From the NCBI GenBank assembly GCA_051876105.1, contig JBJEHN010000065.1:1-64000 (forward strand): 64,000 bases of DNA. Direction: 5' to 3'. The position numbers and the translations under genes are program-made. The DNA comes from W2P13-069 sp051876105. Lineage in GTDB: Bacteria; Actinomycetota; Coriobacteriia; Coriobacteriales; QAMH01. The stretch's first letter is position 1, and each line of letters starts with the position of its first letter. Under the pieces are notes generated by a model. That model was not told where the DNA came from. It did no database searches and worked only from the letters and a program-made list of their open reading frames with translations. This document shows positions 50,447-57,378 of the stretch, piece by piece.

Positions 50447-51382
50447 TTACACCTGCTCTCTCAATGCTGCCAGACCCAGCTGGGTCAGCATGCGCTTGCC
50501 CTTGTGGTTCTCGTCGCTCATCAGCATCCCCGCCTTCTGGAGCTTGTCGAGGACGCGGTACGCCGTTGCGGTGGGGATGCCCATGCGGTTGGTGATGTCT
50601 GTGGGGCCCACGCTCATCTCCGTTGCCAGCGCCAGGATGTCGAGCTCGCGCTGGTCGAGCGGGACGGCGCCGGCTGCGGGGGTGAGAGCTGCAGGCGTGG
50701 TGGCCGCTCGCTGGGCGGTGCCGTAGGCAGGCTGCTGCCACTGCGGTTGGGCCGGCTGCTGCCATGCGCTGCCCGGCGCCTGCATCTGCTGCTGCCACAT
50801 GCCGGCGTCTTGCTGCGGGTAGGGCTGCGCGTACTGCGCTGCCTGCGTGGGCACCTGCACGACCGGGCTCTCCTGGTAGACGACCGGCTGCTGCTGTATG
50901 CCTGCGTTGCGGTCGACAGCGATGGTCACCACCGCGCCGTCGCGTATGTTGTCCTCTATGACCAGCCGCCCGTTGGAGAACTTGAGGTACTCCTTCACGA
51001 TGGGCAGCCCGCTGCCTACGCCGCGGATATAGCCCTTCATCTCTGCGGTTGCGCTCGAGAAGCCGGGCAGCTGGACGCGGTCCTTGTTCTCGATGCCAGG
51101 GCCCTGGTCTGCAAAGCGTATCGTGCAGCCGCGGTCCAGGATGCTGACCGTTATCTCCTTGAACTGGGCGTGGATGAAGTTCTCCGAGACCTCGCGGATG
51201 ACGGTGTAGGGGATCACCCCACCCTGCTGGGTCGCCAACTCGTAGGTGGTCGAGGCGATGCTCTCTATATAGTGTGAGACCTCGTCTGGCTGGATCTCCA
51301 CGATGCGCGGCGCAGAGAGAAGATCGTCGTAGACGGCGATGCGCGCCACCTGCGTTGCGGTAACAGGCTCTTCCTGGGGCAT
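50447..51382 (-). CDS. GHKL ATPase / winged-helix fusion protein next to dnaA
   Basis: 311 aa, not recognised as a named family. The N-terminal GHKL (histidine-kinase-like) ATPase domain (about 55-158) has N-box VIREVSENFIHAQ (E67, N68), G1 DQGPGI (92-97) and G2 GVGSGLPIV (121-129), but no HisKA dimerisation or phospho-His region, so it resembles anti-sigma SpoIIAB/RsbW-type ATPases. A Gln/Pro-rich linker (about 164-240) leads to a winged helix-turn-helix (243-310; TDITNRMGIPTATAYRVLDKLQKAGML). GAGGAGG precedes ATG 51382. It is the first gene of the dnaA transcript and borders oriC. A role in sensing a nucleotide or protein and controlling dnaA expression or initiation is inference. Confidence 0.8.
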   Translation of the reverse strand: MPQEEPVTATQVARIAVYDDLLSAPRIVEIQPDEVSHYIESIASTTYELATQQGGVIPYTVIREVSENFIHAQFKEITVSILDRGCTIRFADQGPGIENKDRVQLPGFSSATAEMKGYIRGVGSGLPIVKEYLKFSNGRLVIEDNIRDGAVVTIAVDRNAGIQQQPVVYQESPVVQVPTQAAQYAQPYPQQDAGMWQQQMQAPGSAWQQPAQPQWQQPAYGTAQRAATTPAALTPAAGAVPLDQRELDILALATEMSVGPTDITNRMGIPTATAYRVLDKLQKAGMLMSDENHKGKRMLTQLGLAALREQV

Positions 51383-52078
51383 CGTTCCTCCTCTCGCGTG
51401 GCTTGGGTGTGAAAAAGTGTAGTTTTCCACAGAGAAATTCACAATCGTTTTCCCGAAAAAACTCCAGCCCTTGCTTCTCGTTTCATTTCATTTCAGGTTT
51501 CCGCATATATGAAATACCTATCTACCTGCTGTTTTCAATGTTTTCCACATTACTTTCCACCTCTGTTGAAAACTATGGAGAAAACTGAAACAAGTGTGGA
51601 AACTGTGGTTGAAAGATGAGAAAGGCAATCGAGAAGCTGCTTGGGTACACACTTGAACAGCGGATTTGGGTACTTATCCACATTTCAGATTATTTCAAGA
51701 GGCGGAATCCACTGAAAACACCCCCTGTTTCAAGCTGTCTCTTTTCACAAAGTGCTGAAAAATCGTCCTGAAATAGTTCTGAAACGAGTTTTCCCCAATA
51801 CAGATCTCGCAGATTCACCCGCTGTGGTAAAAGTTCACAGAGTTTTCCCCAGCAAACCCGTGTTTAACAACAGGGTTTTCCCCGTTTTCCACATTTTGGG
51901 AAGTTTTTTCCCACTTGCCCTTGCATTGGGTGATAGCCCGTGCAGGTGAACAGATACGAACAACCCTGCACAAAACGTCGTTCGCATGCGGTTCTTGACG
52001 ATTTTTGTGAAGGCAAATATAATCTCGGGGCTTATGTAATCAATTAAGGGGTTCGTTTACCCTAGGAGGAATGCCGCA
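51383..52078. other. oriC: Candidate chromosomal origin oriC
   Basis: 696-bp gene-free region between divergent leftward (dnaA side) and rightward (rpmH side) gene blocks, distinctly AT-richer than its surroundings. DnaA boxes: a perfect TTATCCACA at 51674-51682 and TTTTCCACA at 51423-51431, 51541-51549 and 51885-51893; near matches such as TGTGGAAAC (51595-51603, minus orientation) and repeated GTTTTCCCC. AT-rich stretches at 51475-51560 could be the unwinding element. The dnaA, gyrB and rpmH neighbours and the strand switch support the call. Confidence 0.85.
51995..52023 (+). promoter_or_regulatory. rpmH operon promoter
   Basis: TTGACG (51995-52000), a 17-bp spacer, and a perfect TATAAT (52018-52023), about 55 bp before rpmH. 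Confidence 0.85.
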
Positions 52079-52213
52079 ATGAAACGTACTTATCAGCCTA
52101 ACAAGCGTCGTCGCGCCAAGACCCATGGCTTCCGTGCCCGCATGGCTACCCGCGGTGGCCGTGCTGTTCTGAAGGCCCGCCGCGCAAAGGGCCGCAAGCG
52201 CCTGACCGTCTAG
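52079..52213 (+). CDS. rpmH: 50S ribosomal protein L34
   Basis: 44 aa: begins MKRTYQPNKRRRAKTHGFR and ends KGRKRLTV, a typical L34. AGGAGG at 52064-52069 is 9 bp upstream. A three-codon overlapping ATG frame at 52071 (Met-Pro-Gln-stop, TGA overlapping the real ATG) lies between; it may affect initiation. First gene of the rpmH-rnpA-yidD-yidC operon flanking the origin. Confidence 0.97.
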   Translation: MKRTYQPNKRRRAKTHGFRARMATRGGRAVLKARRAKGRKRLTV

Positions 52214-52241
52214 CAACGGCAGGGCTTGGTTGGAGGAGCCC

Positions 52242-52580
52242 TTGAGGGGCACCGTCAAATCCAAGGATGACATGGAGCGCCTCTTCCGTGAGGGGAGGCG
52301 CTCTTCTTCGTATTTGATGAACGTCATCACCGGCCCCTCCGGGGAGGCCTGCCCGCGTGGGAGATGGGCCTTCATCGCAGGCAAGAAGCTTGGCTGCGCA
52401 CCGCTGCGCAACCGCTGCAAGCGCGTGATGCGCGCCGCGGCAGCAGAGCTCGGCGGCCCCTGGCCCCAGCTCGATGTGGTCTTCGTCGCCCGCTACAAGC
52501 TGGCGTTCGCTGATCATCAGGCGGTAGTGCGCGAGATGCAGAAGTGCTTGCGCAAGCTCGGTGTCGAAGATGAGCGGTGA
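52242..52580 (+). CDS. rnpA: Ribonuclease P protein component
   Basis: 112 aa from TTG 52242, which follows GGAGGAG by 3-5 bp; the alternative TTG at 52230 adds 4 aa. The family pattern VKSKDDMERLFREGRR, RWAFIAGKKLGCAPLRNRCKRVMRAA (the RNR motif) and the basic C-terminal helix are present. It supports the RNase P RNA in 5' tRNA maturation. It overlaps yidD by 11 bp. Confidence 0.92.
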   Translation: MRGTVKSKDDMERLFREGRRSSSYLMNVITGPSGEACPRGRWAFIAGKKLGCAPLRNRCKRVMRAAAAELGGPWPQLDVVFVARYKLAFADHQAVVREMQKCLRKLGVEDER

Positions 52581-52944
52581 CGACAACCGCCGATGCGGGG
52601 ACGGCGCTCCCCCACCTGCCTGCGAGCCCGGTGGCCAAGCACCGCGTCTCAAACCCGAGGACCTCTACGGCGCCGAGGTGGAGGACCAGCACCCGCGCGA
52701 GGGCGGCGGCTTCTTCAACGCGCTCGCCCGCGCTCCCAAGCGGGCTGTCATCAGCTTCATCAGGTTCTATCAGAAGGCTGTCTCACCGCTCTTCCCCAGA
52801 ACCTGCAGGTTCGTACCCAGCTGTTCGCAATACGCTATCATTGCTGTTCAGCGCTATGGGCTCGCCAAAGGGGGCTTGCTTGCTGTCAAGCGGCTTCTCA
52901 AGTGCGGACCCTGGCACCCAGGTGGCTACGACCCGGTCCCCTAG
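52570..52944 (+). CDS. yidD: Membrane protein insertion efficiency factor YidD
   Basis: 124 aa, longer than the usual 70-90. The conserved part (about 58-124) reads ISFIRFYQKAVSPLFPRTCRFVPSCSQYAIIAVQRYG...LLKCGPWHPGGYDPVP, with the family Cys residues. The first 50 residues are a polar Pro/Glu-rich extension, with no clear ribosome-binding site at ATG 52570 or GTG 52561, so part of it may be untranslated. It helps YidC-mediated insertion and lies in the usual place before yidC. Confidence 0.88.
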   Translation: MSGDDNRRCGDGAPPPACEPGGQAPRLKPEDLYGAEVEDQHPREGGGFFNALARAPKRAVISFIRFYQKAVSPLFPRTCRFVPSCSQYAIIAVQRYGLAKGGLLAVKRLLKCGPWHPGGYDPVP

Positions 52945-53015
52945 CGGCCCGGGCGCCCTTCCTGGACAACCGTAAGTAGTGGCTGGGGTTATCCCCCAAG
53001 CTGAGAGGAACATAT

Positions 53016-53786
53016 ATGTGGGATTCGATACTGAACGGCTGCGCGTGGCTGCTCTACCAGCTGGCAACCGTTGTTGGTGACTGGGGTCTTGCGATCTGCA
53101 TCGTCACCATCATCATCCGCCTGCTGCTCTTCCCCGTGCAGCAAAAGCAGCTCAAGTCCAGCTTTGGCATGCAGGAGCTGCAGCCCAAGATGCAGGCCCT
53201 GCAGGAGAAGTACGCTGACGACCAGCAGCGCCTCTCCGAAGAGACGATGAAGCTGTATCAGGAGGTGGGTTTCAACCCGCTCGCAGGCTGCCTGCCCATG
53301 CTGGTCCAGATGCCCATCTTCATCATCCTGTTCCAGACCCTGCGATTCAAGCTTGCCGATTACCAGGTCGAGGGCCAGCTCGCCGTGAGCTTCTACAACA
53401 TCCTCCCCGACCTCACGCTCACCATCCCTGACGCCGGCTTCGGCATCTGGTACTGCGTGTTCGGCATCCTGTTCATCGTTCTTTCCGTTGGCCCCATGGG
53501 CTACCAGCTCATCAAGCAGAACACCAACAAACAGAACGAGTCCATGACCTGGATGATGCTCATCTTCTTCGGCATCATGTTCATCTACATGGCATGGATC
53601 TCCCCCGCCGGCGTCATCCTGTACTGGGCCCTGTCCTCCGGCTTCGGCTTTGCGCAGCAGCTGATCACCAACCGCGCGCTCAAGAAGAAGCGCAACGAGG
53701 AGATCGCAGAACTCAACCTCCCCGAGAAGATCGAGGTCGACGTCGAGCGCAAGGTCAAGAAGAAGCGCCCCCACAAGAAGCATTAA
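53016..53786 (+). CDS. yidC: Membrane protein insertase YidC (short Gram-positive/actinobacterial type)
   Basis: 256 aa, five helices without the large periplasmic domain. Features: GLAICIVTIIIRLLLFPVQQKQLKSS with the conserved positive residue in the groove, FNPLAGCLPMLVQMPIFIILFQTLR, MFIYMAWISPAGVILYWALSSGF, and a basic C-terminal tail (KKKRPHKKH). No lipobox, unlike SpoIIIJ. GAGAGGA precedes ATG 53016. A rho-independent terminator ends the operon here. Confidence 0.95.
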   Translation: MWDSILNGCAWLLYQLATVVGDWGLAICIVTIIIRLLLFPVQQKQLKSSFGMQELQPKMQALQEKYADDQQRLSEETMKLYQEVGFNPLAGCLPMLVQMPIFIILFQTLRFKLADYQVEGQLAVSFYNILPDLTLTIPDAGFGIWYCVFGILFIVLSVGPMGYQLIKQNTNKQNESMTWMMLIFFGIMFIYMAWISPAGVILYWALSSGFGFAQQLITNRALKKKRNEEIAELNLPEKIEVDVERKVKKKRPHKKH

Positions 53787-53809
53787 GCTTCCCAGCGCAC
53801 CCCGCACCC

Positions 53810-53842
53810 AACAGGCACCCATCTAGGTGCCTGTTTTGCTTT
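53810..53842 (+). terminator. Rho-independent terminator of the rpmH-yidC operon
   Basis: The 10-bp stem AACAGGCACC/GGTGCCTGTT with a 6-nt loop is followed by TTGCTTTT. Confidence 0.85.
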
Positions 53843-53878
53843 TGGCTGTGTTGGGGCAAGATAGAGCGCCTCCTCTCG

Positions 53879-54020
53879 ACATCCTGAGCGGAGGCGCTTT
53901 AGCGCCGGAGTCGAAGGATCTCGAGTTGAGCCGCAAGACCACCGCACCCGAGCCGCAGGTCTCGCGAGTCCGCTTAAGATCCTTCGACTCCGCTCCTTAC
54001 GGCGCTGCGCTCATGATGAC
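53879..54020. repeat. Palindromic repeat, family C (CTGAGC...AAGGATCTC type), copy 1
   Basis: Starts near ACATCCTGAGCGGAGGCGC and ends near GCGCTCATGATGAC. Inner arms are GAGTCGAAGGATCTCGAG and CTTAAGATCCTTCGACTC. Same plan as family B but with different end sequences. It lies between the yidC terminator and jag. Confidence 0.8.
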
Positions 54021-54199
54021 GGACGGGGGTGACTCGGCAGTTGGTCTAACAACCTCATTGGTTAGAAGGTGAGACCTCAATTCTGGTTTTTGCCTTGCAA
54101 TTCTGGCGGGTTCGTTCATCATCATTCAAGTCGTTTGCTGCACGCGTCTGTTCCCCACACGCAGAGACCGGCAGCGTCCCCAATATGAGGAGGGCTGCT

Positions 54200-54751
54200 A
54201 TGCCTGAAGAGTTCGAGAGCTTTGAGGAAGAGGAGCTCGAGGAAGTCGTCGAGTCTGAGGACGAAGAGGAGCGCGAGTTCACGGACGAGGAGCTCGACCT
54301 CGTTGCAGACACCGCCATCGACACGCTGAAGGAGATCCTCGACTACTTCGACATCACCAACGCAGAGATCAATGAGTACGAGGGCGATGAGGGAGAGATC
54401 ATCCTCGACATCGTCGGCGGTGACGAGCTTGCCATCCTCATCGGCCGCCGCGGCCGCACGCTCGATGCCCTGCAGCTGGTAGTCTCCACCATCAGCTACC
54501 GCAAACTGGGCTTCCGCTACCCCGTCACCGTTGACGTCGAGAGCTACAAGCACCGCCAGCGCCAGAAGATCGAGTCCATGGCTGCTTCTGCTGCCAGCCG
54601 CGCCTATCGCCAGGACCGCGAGGTCAAGCTGCGCCCCATGAACCCCTACGAGCGCCGCATGGTCCATATGGCCCTTCGCGATGACGAGCGCGTTGAGACC
54701 GTCTCTGAGGGTGTTGACCCCAACCGCTGCGTAGTGATCCGCCCGCTGTAA
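54200..54751 (+). CDS. jag: RNA-binding protein Jag/KhpB (KH and R3H domains)
   Basis: 183 aa. An acidic N-terminus (Glu-rich, 1-45) takes the place of the Jag_N domain. The KH domain has ILIGRRGRTLDALQLVVS (about 88-105) and the R3H domain has the pattern REVKLRPMNPYERRMVHMAL...VETVSEGVDPNRCVVIRPL. It binds RNA with KhpA in Gram-positives and affects cell division and elongation. The start at 54200 is set by GAGGAGGG 6-7 bp upstream. It is normally in the yidC operon; here a terminator and a repeat lie between them. Confidence 0.92.
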   Translation: MPEEFESFEEEELEEVVESEDEEEREFTDEELDLVADTAIDTLKEILDYFDITNAEINEYEGDEGEIILDIVGGDELAILIGRRGRTLDALQLVVSTISYRKLGFRYPVTVDVESYKHRQRQKIESMAASAASRAYRQDREVKLRPMNPYERRMVHMALRDDERVETVSEGVDPNRCVVIRPL

Positions 54752-54793
54752 CAGTACGCGGTGGGTTCCGACTTTCGTATGACAAAATAGGCA

Positions 54794-54809
54794 GGTTTCA
54801 CGTGAAACA
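54794..54809. other. parS: parS site 1, overlapping the rsmG start
   Basis: GGTTTCACGTGAAACA, one base off TGTTTCACGTGAAACA. The GTG start codon of rsmG (54802-54804) lies inside the palindrome. Confidence 0.9.
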
Positions 54810-55527
54810 GACCGAAGAAAAGAGGGCCGCCCTTGCAGCGGCCCTTGGTCGCTTGGAGCTTGAGCTTAGCCAGCAGGTGCAAGATCAGCTCCTGAGCTTC
54901 CTCGACCTGGTAGTAGAGAAGAACAAGGTCCTCAACCTCACACGCATCACATCATTCGATGATGCTGTAGTTCTGCACCTTGAAGACTCGCTTTCCATAC
55001 TTGAGACCTTCCGTCATACCTCCGGGGAGTTTCTAGACATCGGCACTGGTGGAGGCTTCCCAGGTATACCGATGGGGATCACCACCGAGCGCAGGGGTGT
55101 GCTCCTGGATTCAGTGAAGAAGAAGGCTGTTGCTGTTGGAGAGTTCATAGAGCAGCTTGGATTGCAGGAGCGGCTGAAGGCTGTGGGTATGCGCAGTGAA
55201 GAGCTGGCAGCAGAGATGCCTGGGCACTTCGGTGTGGTGACAGCGCGAGCTGTCTCATCTCTGCCGGCGGTTGAAGAGCTTGCCACTCCCCTACTCAAGC
55301 ACGGTGGGCACCTGATTGCCATGCGCGGCCCTGACTCTCCTGAAGATATTGAACAAGGTAAGGCTGCTGCAAAGCTACTTGGGCTCACACTTATGGAGCG
55401 TTTAGAGTTCACTATTGGTCCGGAGCGGGAATATCACAGGTCTCTCTGCGTGTTTGAGAAAACCGGTAAGCCTAAAGTTAAGCTCCCCCGTCATCCCGGC
55501 TACGCGTCAAAACGTCCCTTGGTGTAG
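54802..55527 (+). CDS. rsmG: 16S rRNA (guanine-527-N7)-methyltransferase RsmG
   Basis: 241 aa. The SAM site is FLDIGTGGGFPGIPMG (about 73-88), with the family marker NLTRITSFDDAVVLHLEDSLSIL before it and VVTARAVSSLPAVEELATPLL after. It methylates G527 of 16S rRNA. The GTG start lies within a parS site, so ParB binding could influence its expression. Codon use is somewhat less GC-biased than upstream genes, marking the beginning of the AT-richer zone that includes parA. Confidence 0.95.
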   Translation: MKQTEEKRAALAAALGRLELELSQQVQDQLLSFLDLVVEKNKVLNLTRITSFDDAVVLHLEDSLSILETFRHTSGEFLDIGTGGGFPGIPMGITTERRGVLLDSVKKKAVAVGEFIEQLGLQERLKAVGMRSEELAAEMPGHFGVVTARAVSSLPAVEELATPLLKHGGHLIAMRGPDSPEDIEQGKAAAKLLGLTLMERLEFTIGPEREYHRSLCVFEKTGKPKVKLPRHPGYASKRPLV

Positions 55528-55750
55528 CTGTTTGAAGCGAATTACTGGCTATGGTAGATGCACTAGCGGCGCTTCTGAGCCGCTAGTGCTATGTGTAGAT
55601 AACACTTAAACCACCACATAGCATGTCAATTAGAGAAGGCGAAGGTTGAATCCTTAGAGGTTTAATGGCAAAAATGGTGCTGCTTACCCATAATAAAGCT
55701 GTTGGGTCTTCCCCTTCTCGTTCTCCTGAACACAGCGAATGCCCCCTTCT

Positions 55751-55896
55751 GTCATTCTGAGCGCAGCGAGCCTCAGCGAGCGAAGTCGAAGGATCTCCAG
55801 CGGAGCCGCGAGACCGCAGCGCGGGTGCACGCGTCTCGCACATCACCTCGAGATCCTTTGACTCCGGCACCAAGGCCCCTATGCTTAAGGTGACAG
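55751..55896. repeat. Palindromic repeat, family C, copy 2
   Basis: Starts GTCATTCTGAGCGCAGCGAG and continues GAAGTCGAAGGATCTCCAG; the inverted end is GAGATCCTTTGACTCCGGC...TTAAGGTGACAG. The start is the widespread bacterial repeat whose chance translation reads CHSERSE. Confidence 0.85.
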
Positions 55897-56352
55897 GATG
55901 AAGACATGAAAGACTGTAAGTTGACTACATTCTGTTGTGGTTGCTCATGAAACTCATCGACTGCAGCCTTCTAGGTACTCCACCTTAGGTGATGGAAGAA
56001 GGCGACTCAGCAGCTTTGCTCTGATCCAAAACAATCCCTTCAAACAGAACGATCTAAGAAGAAGCCTGCCTAGTATCAGTGATACAAGCCATTGAGTCAT
56101 AGATATATATACATTGTATAGATAAGTTTACATAAACGACATTAAAATCATGCATATAAGATATACATATACACTATCGATTTAGCTGCTTTGAATTACT
56201 AACACCCGTCGGGCGATCCTCTCACTTTATAAAAGTAAGGCGAGTTCGTTCAAGTCATTCAACAAGAACTAAACACAGCTAATAATGTAATCCTCTAAAG
56301 TTAGTTATAAGCGTTCTTAACTTGAATAGAGCTGTTGTCTCAACCTTTTCTC

Positions 56353-56474
56353 ATCATCTTGAGCATAAAGAGCGCTAGCAAGTGGAGTTAAAGAATCTCG
56401 AGTTGAGCTGCGAGGCCGCAGCTCAACTCGAGATTCTTTAACTACTACGTAAATGCGCCTCCGCTTAAGATGAC
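56353..56474. repeat. Palindromic repeat, family C, copy 3
   Basis: Ends CATCTTGAGC and CTTAAGATG; inner arms form a near-perfect hairpin (AAAGAATCTCGAGTTGAGCTGCG / GCAGCTCAACTCGAGATTCTTTA) over about 60 bp. Confidence 0.8.
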
Positions 56475-56519
56475 GAGAATGAGAGCTCTGTAGTGGTCCT
56501 ATAGCTCCACAGTGATGAT

Positions 56520-56535
56520 TGTTTCACGTGAAACA
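56520..56535. other. parS: parS site 2
   Basis: Perfect TGTTTCACGTGAAACA, extended by flanking AT / AT pairing (GATTG...CAATC). Confidence 0.97.
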
Positions 56536-56596
56536 ATCATCAAAACTTTTGGCTTTGTTTACCTTCAATGGTGCCAATAAAACCACAAGCCGGACC

Positions 56597-56773
56597 GTCA
56601 TTTAGACCGGAGGCGCGTAGCGCTGTTGTGGAGAAATCTCAGGTTGAGCCGCGAGACTGTATCCGGAGCCACGGTCTACAAGCTCCATCTGAGATTTCTC
56701 CACGCTTGCACTAACGTTTGCTTGGTCGAAATGACGGCAGATGGGGTGCTTTCGCTCGTGTGGTCGAAATGAC
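56597..56773. repeat. Palindromic repeat, family B, copy 3
   Basis: Core 56597-56735 from GTCATTTAGACCGGAGG to GGTCGAAATGAC with inner arms GAGAAATCTCAGG and CTGAGATTTCTCC; an extra end TGGTCGAAATGAC at 56761-56773, exactly as copy 1 at 8681 has an extra end. Confidence 0.85.
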
Positions 56774-56895
56774 GTGTGGAGCCCACAAATAAGGAATAAT
56801 GCAGACAATTATTGGATGTGTAAATCCATAATGGTGCTAACGAGGTAAAGCCCTGAGCTGACAACTATAACAGCGGGGCAGCGATGCCTACCAAT

Positions 56896-57078
56896 CCGTC
56901 AGTTCGACCGAAAGGGCGCTAGCGGACCTGAGATTGTCATTTCAACTGGAGGTGTGTAGCACTCTAGTGCAGAAATTACAGGATGAGCAATAAGACGGTG
57001 CTTCGAGCTGTAGTTCTCTACCCCACTTAGAATTCTTCACTTACTCACTCACTAACGTTCGCTTGCCTAAAATATCGG
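56896..57078. repeat. Decayed family B repeat
   Basis: GTCAGTTCGACC, then GTCATTTCAACTGGAGG, GCAGAAATTACAGG and a far end AACGTTCGCTTGCC. The arms are recognisable but no longer pair well. Likely a degenerating nested pair of copies. Confidence 0.55.
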
Positions 57079-57295
57079 TAAAGGCTGCGCTGTTATTCAA
57101 AAGGTCAAAACAATATTCAAAGAGATCCATTACGGATTTCCAAAGCCACTAATTATGTAGTAGCCATAGCAATCGCAAAATATAGTAATCCAGGAAGTGT
57201 ACACAGTATAAGGCGAGCACTGCAATAACCCTTTGAATCGAATGGAAGTGTAGAAAATAGTTTTTAAACATGGTATTCAAAAAAAATAAACAGAT

Positions 57296-57311
57296 TGTTT
57301 CACGTGAAACA
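57296..57311. other. parS: parS site 3
   Basis: Perfect TGTTTCACGTGAAACA, 68 bp before the parA start, so ParB could regulate the parAB promoter. Confidence 0.97.
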
Positions 57312-57378
57312 AAACTGTATCTAGCTATGACAGAAGAATGCACATATACTCACATCAGCACGCTAAGAAAGGAGAATC

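Larger units (their letters stand above)
55528..57378. other. 1.85-kb gene-free AT-rich region between rsmG and parA
   Basis: No frame here has a convincing start, ribosome-binding site and coding pattern. It holds an 11-bp hairpin after rsmG (GCACTAGCGGC/GCCGCTAGTGC, 55562-55591), two family C repeats, one family B repeat and one decayed copy, two perfect parS sites, and a very AT-rich part (about 56090-56180) with runs such as ATATATATACATTGTATAG. A likely -10 for parA (TATACT, 57345-57350) lies at its end. Confidence 0.7.

Noticed and set aside
55702..55893. Small frame containing CHSERSE
   Set aside because: Translation of the family C repeat, a well-known source of spurious proteins.
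53879..57078. Insertion sequences or prophage near the origin
   Set aside because: No transposase, integrase or phage gene; only short non-coding palindromic repeats.
57149..57343. 64-codon minus-strand frame with hydrophobic residues before parA
   Set aside because: Runs through a parS site, has no ribosome-binding site, and owes its hydrophobicity to AT-rich DNA.
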